The position numbers were made by a program, and so were the translations under genes. The notes under the pieces are model-generated. The model saw nothing but the letters and a program-made list of their open reading frames with translations. It searched no databases and was not told where the DNA came from. From contig OW799233.1 of assembly GCA_941918925.1 (NCBI GenBank), positions 60,142,841 through 60,206,840 on the forward strand: a stretch of 64,000 bases of DNA, given 5' to 3'. Source of the stretch: Phyto melanocephala (lineage: Eukaryota > Arthropoda > Insecta > Diptera > Rhinophoridae). Shown in pieces: positions 56,752 through 64,000 of the stretch (the stretch's first letter is position 1; every line of letters begins with the position of its first letter).

Positions 56752-58365
56752 TTCGACATTACAAAAGCTGTGGTGCTTGCTTTGCTTACTTTGACTACAG
56801 AGAATCAAAGGAAGTATAATATTGAAGAAGCCTTAGCGTTATTTATGGAATTGGGATTGTCAAAGGAAAAATATTATATTTTACAAAGCTCTTTAAAGAA
56901 TGATAATGTGAATATTCTTCCTGGATACAAAAAGGTTACATCTGCCAAAAAAGAAGCAGTGCCACCTAATGTTAAGGTTAGTAACGGTAGAGGTTAGATA
57001 GGCTTACATTGATAAATAAGTTGGGATGTGATGGATCATCAAAGTGCTTACAAACAAACAATATCGATAAATGACACAACTATTACAGATACAAATATGT
57101 TTATGGCTTCTGTAGTTCCGTTACGACTGAGAAGTGAAATCGCTGAGCATTGGAAAAATCCTCGCCTATATTTTTTCAATATGCAAAGGAGTCTTTAGAA
57201 ATATTCAAAACTGCAGTGAACGATATAAAAAAAGCAAATTTCGGAACTTCTGTTATTGAAATAAAGAATAGAAAAAAGTGATTCGATTGATTATGAATTT
57301 TTTCTTACAATGATTGATGGCAAAGTCTTAAATGTAATAACAGATATCTCGTCATCTTTAAAGTGTGCAATTTGCAAAAAGTCACAGAAAGAGTTTCCAA
57401 ATTTTTATGACTCAAGTGATGAGCAATATTATGAATATGGAATTTCTCCCTTACATGCCATAATTAGGTGCATGGAGTGAAGGTGAATGTTTTGATATGA
57501 ACGCAACACAAAACGAAAAACTATCTGCTCGAAAAAAATTATACAAAATGAATTTCTTAAGAAGCTTGGGCTGAAAGTAGAATGCCCAAAGCAGGGGTAT
57601 GGAAATACTAGCGATGGTAATATGTCCAGAGCATTTTTTGAAAAAGATAAGGTAACAGCCCGAATTACTGGGGTCGACAATAATATTGTTGGCAGTTAAC
57701 CCTAATGTTATAAACTCTAGAGAAATGGTAAATGGCCCAATGTTTGATTATTATGCATCAAAGCTGCCAAGTTTTAGCTTAAATGTACCCTGAGAAGAAA
57801 CTTACTCCTATGGTTCATAAGATTTTGGATCATGGTAAAAGTTTAATTGAATATCAATGCTTACCGATTGGAGAGTTGTCAGAAAAAGCACAGGAATGCA
57901 AAAACAAAGACTACAAAAAATTTAGATACACGAATACTTGCAAGATTTCACGGATTAGACAGAATGCGGACCTTTTCAATATGTTGGCGGCCTCTTCAGA
58001 CCCACTATTTTCGTCACAAAGACATGTAAGGTAGGTAGGTAGGTAGATAAGGATGGTGCAAATTTACCCTCACACCCTCACCCGGAGACCATTACGGTCC
58101 ATTGCGACGCCTTAATAGAGAGAAAAATATAATAGGAATAGAATTAGTTAGAATAGAAGAGAAACAGTCCAGTCTAGAGCCTCTGGCGGGAATCGAACCC
58201 GCAACCCCCAAACTAGCAGACCAGCACACTACTGACTAGTCTACCGGGGCACCCCCGAAGACATGTAAGGTCTCGAAAGAATTTGGAAGAACATAATTAT
58301 AACTCCGATATGTTAAGTCTATTAGATAACGCTCCCAATGTTAATAACTATTTCAAAGAGAACTA
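56752..58365 (+). pseudogene. RAG1/Transib-like transposase, core and C-terminal region
   Basis: Pieces in order: 56752-56997 (EEALALFMELGLSKEKYYIL); a degenerate stretch with LGCDGSS near 57025, the likely first catalytic Asp; TMIDGKVLNVITD plus a C-x2-C zinc motif (CAICKK) near 57310-57380; GISPLHA near 57440; KKLGLKVECPKQGYGNTSDG near 57560-57620, matching the RAG1 block around GNFARK; and HKILDHG then GELSEKAQECKNKD near 57810-57920, matching the RAG1 region with the last catalytic Glu (E-x-N-E-S-G-N-K). Several stops and frame changes break it, and a SINE interrupts the end at 58033-58257. Confidence 0.7.
58033..58257 (-). mobile_element. tRNA-derived SINE, copy 2
   Basis: Reverse-oriented. 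The head (right end) shares the A-box region and B box GGGTTCGATTCCCGCC with copy 1 at 36121. The tail is (CCTA)n, seen as GGTAGGTAGGTAGG at 58034-58052. A perfect 14-bp duplication, AAGACATGTAAGGT, lies at 58019-58032 and 58258-58271. The body differs from copy 1, so the two belong to different subfamilies with one tRNA head. It disrupts the last part of the RAG1-like gene. Confidence 0.88.
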
Positions 58366-58872
58366 ACTAATAAAAACCAATTTTTATAGCTTAATAAAAT
58401 ATATACTAAATAACATTATATCAATAGCATAAATATATATTAATATTAAAAATAATTTAAAAATGTGTTTCTGTAATAGAAATAAAAAAATTTAATATTG
58501 GTTTAACATGTTATATTAGAGTGTTTTTTTTCTAAACTTTCGGATTTAAACAATGTGTATTGCAAAGCGCACCCGGTTAAACTAGTTACTTGATATAAAT
58601 TTACTTAGATTTAAGTATTTAAAGTATATAAAAGTGTGTTTTTGCGAAACAAATACAAAATTTATATTTAAAAAATCATGTAAACTTTTAACTGGAAAAA
58701 TTATCCTATTTAACCGCAAGTTTTGGAGCACGCTATACCTCTAGCAGTATTTTGTAAGCATTATTTTAAGGCCTAAAGTGTCCCCTGTCAATATCTTTTT
58801 AAATCTTTAAAATATTTTAATTATTTCAAAAGTTATGATCTTTGTAACGAAAAAAGTTAAAAGGCGCCACTG

Positions 58873-58965
58873 AGCAGAGCGTTTATAAATGCCCAGAATC
58901 AGCTGTCCAAGAAGTTAAACATGGCTGGGCCGCCAATTAAAAGATTAAGTCATGGCGAAAAGTTG

Positions 58966-58997
<32 letters not shown>

Positions 58998-61024
58998 TTG
59001 TATGTATGTAAGTATGTATGTGTTAATCTATTTGTTGTTTTATACGATCTTTATTATTTATAAAAATTGTATATACAAACATTTGTATGAATAGACCAGG
59101 GGCTCAATTCTTGTTCTCTGAAAATGTGAAATGAAAAAAGTTTTTGTGTTATTATCATATGGTGACATCCCCCTTTACTTACAAGAAATTTTCATTTCGC
59201 ATTTTCAAAGAACTAGAATTGATCCCCAGAAGCGTCAAGCAAAAATAGTTTATCATTTAATATGGCATCAACGACAAATATAATAGGAGGAGGTTCTTTT
59301 GGGGAAATGCTATTACGCCAGCCAATAAAGAAATTGTTGACATAGGTGGAATAGTTGCAATACTTTAGGGGCTTTCACCAATCAAAACATTTGGTTCTTC
59401 CAAAAAAAATCAATGAATTTAGCATAGAAGAAATTCAAAAGTTATTGCTAAGTGAGAATAGTGACAAAAACTTTTGCTGATAAGGTGGCATTTCGAAGTG
59501 GTAAAGATTGGAAAACTAAAGTAGATACAAATTTGCTAGAAGTGCTACAAGTTTAAACTTCCTTATATCCAATATTGACAAACTTGAAGAATTAAAAATA
59601 AAATTAACGTCAACATCTAATGAACCTGAAGAAAAATAAGTCAAGATGAAAAAGAAGGAAACCATTGCGAAGTTGGCAATCAATAAATACAATAGAATTA
59701 GAAATGCCAAAACGATAAATTAAGGACATGTGCAAGAACTAGTGGAAAGACTTATAGGCACACATCGAGCTCTAGAAACGATGTATGCAAAATTATTATC
59801 CAGCCTCCAACACTTCGTCTGTTAAAATATTAAATCAAGAGTTATTAGTTATAGAAAAACAAGCCCTTCAATTTTTACGTAACGACAACTACTTTCTAGT
59901 GTTACTGAAAAAATAACGTAATTGCCATTACAAAATTGTGAAATTCAAGTAATAATTAATTACAAGGAGCTACCAATATTTTACATAAGTATGTCTGTTT
60001 TAGTCTAGAAATTAAACCGAAAATAACTTTCCAATGTCGATCATGCAGCTCACGATAAAAATATTACTTACACACGCCCAGGCTTTTTGTTTGCTTATAT
60101 ATCACGTAATACAATGAAAAAAATAAACGGCGATAAGAAAGCTCGTGGTCACAACATGTTCACAAAAAAAAATTAACGAAATCATTTCTAAGTTCTTACT
60201 ATCAAAACGTATCTAAATATTTTACTGCCAATAGTTAATACGCCTCTTTTATTTGTGTTTAAGGATTTTCTTATTGTTCTTAAGGCATTCCGAATAAAAA
60301 ATCAATAAATTTCATCTCTAGGTTTGACATGTAAATTGGAGTTTGGCAGCAGTGAAACTGAATAACATCAACTTGTTGTAAAATTTTAAATTCTTTTCTG
60401 AATAAAATAAGTGTATAATGAGGCTTTGTAATTTGAAATTAGAAAAACAATAAAAAAACTCTCCTTTAAATTTTTATTCTCTGTGTTACGTTATTTTCTC
60501 GATCACATTTAGTCTAATCACGATCACACTTTAATCTAATTGGTTAAGTTTACAATATAATTTACATTTTATACTACATTTACACCTGAGCGAAATATAG
60601 TGGATTTGCTTTAAAATCTTTAATATAATCTATACCGTTTATACCACTGTTTATTGACATTTTGCAAGATTTCGTTGTCGAAACAGTATATTTATTTACA
60701 AGATGGTCTGAGAGGCTCTCTATGTTCTACTTCTCCAAAATACAAACTCCATATAAAAAAAATTTTAACAATAAAGTACTTGTGCAATTGCAACAACCTT
60801 ATATATTTTATTACATATTAATAAAAACCACAGTTGCATCACGAAGTAGTACTAGATTTTATGTAGATTCTGCCAAAATCTAGTGGCGAAGTAGATTTCG
60901 TTTTGTATGGGAAATCTGCTAAAATTGAACAAGATTTCGCTCAAAATCCCGTAAGTGTGTAGGTGTAAATGTAGTATTAACCACTATTTACAATTGTGTA
61001 CATTGAAACACATTTTATAGTATA
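58873..61024. other. AT-rich sequence with no recognised gene
   Basis: A (TATG)n run lies at about 58972-59020. Short coding-looking pieces around 59250-59900 (for example VAFRSGKDWKTKVDTNLLE) have many stops and no domain I recognise; they may be the remains of another mobile element. No features are assigned. Confidence 0.4.
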
Positions 61025-61498
61025 CTAGCTAATACCCGGTGTGCTTCGCCATCCCATATTTTAGTATTTAATTCATATGGCAGGTGCCACCCCCACTATT
61101 GATAATGCCCCCATTTCTTGAATAAATGTTCATTTGGATGTCAAAGTTGATATTTTTTTTTACGCTAAATTGTTTTCCAAATATACGAATTTAAGTATTT
61201 AATTCATGTGGCCACGCCTACTATTGCAAGTACGCCCATTTTTACCCAAATGTTCGTGTGGATGTCAAAGTTTACCGTACTTAATTTGAAGACTCTAGCT
61301 GCATTAACTTTCGTGATATATAATATTTAATACTTATTCTTTAATAGGGCGTGGCACCCCGCCCACTTGCAATTTCATACAGAAATATTCTGTGAAAATT
61401 TCAAGAAAATCGGTCCAGCCGTTTAACCGTCTATAAAGCACAAGCAAACATACAAACATATAAACATACAAACACACATTGATTTTTATATATATAGA
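61025..61498 (-). mobile_element. short non-autonomous Helitron
   Basis: Read on the minus strand it starts TCTATATATATAAAAATC after an A and ends GGGTATTAGCTAG before a T, the A|TC...CTAG|T structure. CACACCGGGT near the 3' end is the GC-rich hairpin region. The interior has GGGCGTGGC-type repeats. It shares the 5' terminus with the large array but has a different 3' end, so it is a separate family. Confidence 0.8.
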
Positions 61499-61545
61499 TA
61501 AGGATATATATATATATATACATTATATATATATTTTTGCAGCAT
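61499..61545. repeat. (TA)n simple repeat
   Basis: AT dinucleotide runs next to the 5' end of the short Helitron. Confidence 0.8.
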
Positions 61546-61909
61546 TATGAAAAAAACACGAACTTTGTAGCATACTTTCAGGGTGTTTATAAATTAACTT
61601 TTTCTAGAATTTACATTGTTTGGTATATTCTTGATCTGCTACCCCACTATTAATGTAAGGCACCTACAGCAAGTAATAAACAGTTGCACATAGAACAAAC
61701 ATAAGATAAATGATGATATAACTTTTCTTTTATAACGTGAATTTCAAGACTGCTCATCAGTTTGCAATAAAAGGGTCCTAGTTTATTCAAAGGAAATAAA
61801 CCAGCGTTTATAAAAAGGTGCACAAGGATATTTCCAAGAGATTGATACACAGGTCTGAGGAACATGTGGTTTCTTCTTAAAGTTGATTTCACTGACAGAC
61901 GGTCAGGGC

Positions 61910-62046
61910 TTAATCGACTCCTCCATTCATAAGCTTTCAGAAAATATATACTTTATGAGGTCGGAAATGAAAAGTGTAGAAATTACAAACGGAACGACAA
62001 AGCTATATATACCCTTGTGCACCACAGGTGAAGGGTATAAAAATAC
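61910..62046 (+). repeat. hairpin-ended repeat, family 2, right end
   Basis: CATAAGCTTTCAGAAAATAT, ATGAGGTCGGAAATG, then CTTGTGCACCACAGGTGAAG within a hairpin flanked by TATACC/GGGTATA. It matches 31900-31990 and the isolated hairpin at 44097. Confidence 0.62.
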
Positions 62047-62154
62047 AATAACTGAAAAGTTTCACGTCGAATTTTCTAATTTAAAACACAATGATTTCGT
62101 TAAAGACTCACTTTCTAAAACAGACCTCAAATCTCAAATTTTGCCAGAATATGT

Positions 62155-62813
62155 CTTATACACAAGGTTTGTTTGGTATTGAAAATGGGAATATTAGAAA
62201 GAGAGTTACAGCTCGTAATACAAGAGTAGGTAAAAAAAACCGTGTCCTTTAAACATTGAATAAAATGGAATTGTGTCCAACCGCATTAACGCAGACTCAT
62301 GAAACTTCGAATATATATTTCCTAAGTAAAAACAATATTTTTCCCTGAAAACTGCTTAAATCTATGTATTAGGAGTTAAAGATAAAAATGTACGTAAATG
62401 ATTACCGCACAGTGTATGTTTCGGTAAATTTAAAACCTAATAAAACTGACAAAAATAAATAGATTCTGAAATTTTGCAAACATTGCTTTTAGATCAAAGG
62501 CTTTGTTCTAACGGAAAATAAATATGACACGCCCACTTTTACGACTACCTCCCACATAATGCTTCATCTCAAATTCATATAATTTCTTTATAAATAAAGA
62601 TTTTGGAAGAATAAATGACTATATTAAAATATCTCTATTTTATTTATTAGCAGAAACAATTTCGACACGCCTACTATAACGCCCACTTTTCACGTTATTC
62701 ACTATTATTAAAATTTAAAAGCTCATAAACTCCCATATAACTGCTTATCTTAAATTCATATAATTTTTCTATGTGTAAAGTTTTTGGAAGAATAAGTGTG
62801 CTCTTACTTGTGT
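62155..62813 (-). repeat. hairpin-ended repeat, family 1, reversed copy
   Basis: Reverse of the 36690 family: ACACGCCTACTATAACGCCC, CGAAACTTCTCATG-like blocks and CCAAAAACTTTACACATAG-type sequence, ending AAGTGTGCTCTTACTTG at 62813. The ATTCGGC...GCCGAAT palindrome is missing at this end. Confidence 0.6.
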
Positions 62814-63221
62814 TTTTATTAATTTATTATTTTATTTTTAACAAAAATATTGAATTTCATGTAAAAACCTAAAATTTTGAATACTTTGTATAACAAAATA
62901 ATTTAAAATAAAAGTTAAAATCAGAAAATTGTTTTTTTTATTTCTGAATACACAAGGTGTCCTAAATTCATATGTCCTAAGATAATAACATATAAAATAT
63001 TTGAACCTTCGTAACAGAGTGTGAAATAGCAAATTCAAATCACTGATTTTTCAAAATTTTTGATAACGGATCCCTCTAACGGATATCGGAGGCGACGGCT
63101 TATAAATATTACAGAAGCCTCAGCTTAGGAGATCCTAAGCCGATTAAGACCAAGATTTCACAGCACAATAAACACACCATACATACATAATATTATTATG
63201 ATAATAGTATGATATGGGTAT

Positions 63222-63657
63222 GGCCGACTTCCTAAACGCAAGTTGCAATGCATATTTACAATGCATACACTTCGTAAACGCATATGTAAACTTTCTAGCA
63301 ATGTCCAATGTTCCTAATCGTTTGACAACTCATTTTACTAAGTATCAGCTGTCAAAATCGCGCATCATTTTTATTTTGTATGCAAACATTTGAGCTGCAA
63401 TGGCTAAGTTAGTAAGTTCTTGTTTATTTTTAATAAATTATTTATAATTGATAGAGTTTATTTAAATCACAGACTAATAATTTAAATAATTAAACACTTT
63501 ATATTGCAGAGACAAAAAGTGGACCCATGAGCGTTCCTAAATGCCGATAAAATGCAAAAAAAGTCTTTGCAACGCAAGGTTGCACTTAAAACATGTTTAG
63601 CATTGCATACGCATTTTTTTAAATTATGCATTGCAACTTGCGTTTAGGAAGTCGGCC
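63222..63657. mobile_element. 436-bp MITE with 33-bp inverted repeats
   Basis: The first 33 bases (GGCCGACTTCCTAAACGCAA onwards) are the inverted complement of the last 33 (ending GGAAGTCGGCC). TTGCAATGCAT-type motifs recur inside. Flanks are GGTAT and GTATA; a GTA or TA duplication is possible but not certain. No coding frame; superfamily unknown. Confidence 0.8.
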
Positions 63658-63660
63658 GTA

Positions 63661-64000
63661 TATATAGGTTTGTCATTCCGTGTGAAATTTCTACAATTTT
63701 CATTTCCGATCCCATAAAGTATATATTTTCTGAAAGCTTATGAATAGGGAAGTCGATTAAGCTCTGTCAGTCTGTCCATGTGTATGTTGAAATCAACTTT
63801 TTGAAGCCACCCGATATCGCGTGGACCCGGGTGAGGTATTAAAATATCAGAAATATTCGGGAGTAGATCGGTATTGAAAATCAGAAACATCGGTACATAA
63901 ACAACTGAGATATGAGCAAAATCCCACGATCAACTTGATTTTTTTTTTCACAAAAACATTACAACAACAACATACATACATACAAACGTGTATACTGGTT
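63661..64000 (-). repeat. hairpin-ended repeat, family 2, reversed partial copy
   Basis: GTTTGTCATTCCGTGTGAAA, CCGATCCCATAAAGTATATA, GTGGACCCGGGTGAGG and ATTCGGGAGTAGATCGG match 31573-31990 in reverse and 45613-45840 in part. It runs off the window end. Confidence 0.62.

Larger units (their letters stand above)
51491..58872 (+). mobile_element. RAG1/Transib-like transposon, decayed
   Basis: A perfect 14-bp inverted repeat, CAGTGGCGCCTTTT at 51491-51504 and AAAAGGCGCCACTG at 58859-58872, brackets all recognisable pieces of a RAG1-like transposase gene on the plus strand. No flanking target duplication is seen, and the ends do not start with the CACWRTG heptamer usual for Transib, so the boundaries are provisional. 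A hAT element (54844-55931) and a SINE (58033-58257) are nested inside; without them it would be about 6.0 kb. Confidence 0.6.

Overview
The window reads as a repeat-packed, AT-rich insect chromosome segment, most likely from a higher fly (Diptera, probably calyptrate). The reasons are an errantivirus with a serine-tRNA primer site, Tc1/mariner and hAT elements, SINEs, Helitrons, and one host gene that looks like the fly Slc45-1 sugar transporter. The species is an inference; no single-copy marker beyond Slc45-1 is present.

Host gene. Slc45-1 lies on the minus strand. Four coding exons are visible (49448-49199, 49109-48822, 48679-48345, 25237-24765), joined in frame by GT/AG introns of 89 bp, 142 bp and about 23.1 kb. 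The protein is open at its C-terminal end, so the last exons lie left of position 1 or were not recognised. Everything from 1 to 24764 would then be intron or flank.

Left part (1-24.7 kb). A complete but broken errantivirus occupies 1811-10404 (LTRs of 287 bp differing at one base, 4-bp target duplication ATAT). A 5'-truncated LINE sits in its leader (8245-10069). Next comes a decayed Ty3/gypsy fragment with a lysine-tRNA primer site (about 11428-16126). It carries an internally deleted mariner (14247-15171), and beyond its primer site a Tc1-like element with ~260-bp inverted repeats (16496-19091), which itself holds a palindromic mariner (17444-18364). Then follow a hAT-type element (20151-20941), a PIF/Harbinger-like element (21716-22632) and a Helitron (22809-23789).

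Giant intron (25.2-48.3 kb). It holds a head-to-tail array of four Helitrons built of ~120-bp repeats (26788-31564), a LINE RNase H fragment, a 184-bp MITE, a tRNA-derived SINE, a 2.9-kb repeat with hairpin ends (36690-39552), and a large DNA transposon with long inverted repeats. That transposon carries a spliced transposase-like gene I cannot assign to a named superfamily (about 40.0-47.2 kb), interrupted by two other transposons.

Right part (49.5-64 kb). A decayed RAG1/Transib-like transposase pseudogene lies between 14-bp inverted repeats at 51491 and 58872, interrupted by a hAT element (54844-55931) and a SINE (58033-58257). Past it are a short Helitron (61025-61498), more hairpin-ended repeats and a MITE with 33-bp inverted repeats (63222-63657).

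No CRISPR, rRNA or functional tRNA gene is seen. Apart from Slc45-1, every coding region I recognise is a broken mobile-element gene. The two best candidates for something little described are the unassigned spliced transposon at 40-47 kb and the RAG1-like element at 51.5-58.9 kb.
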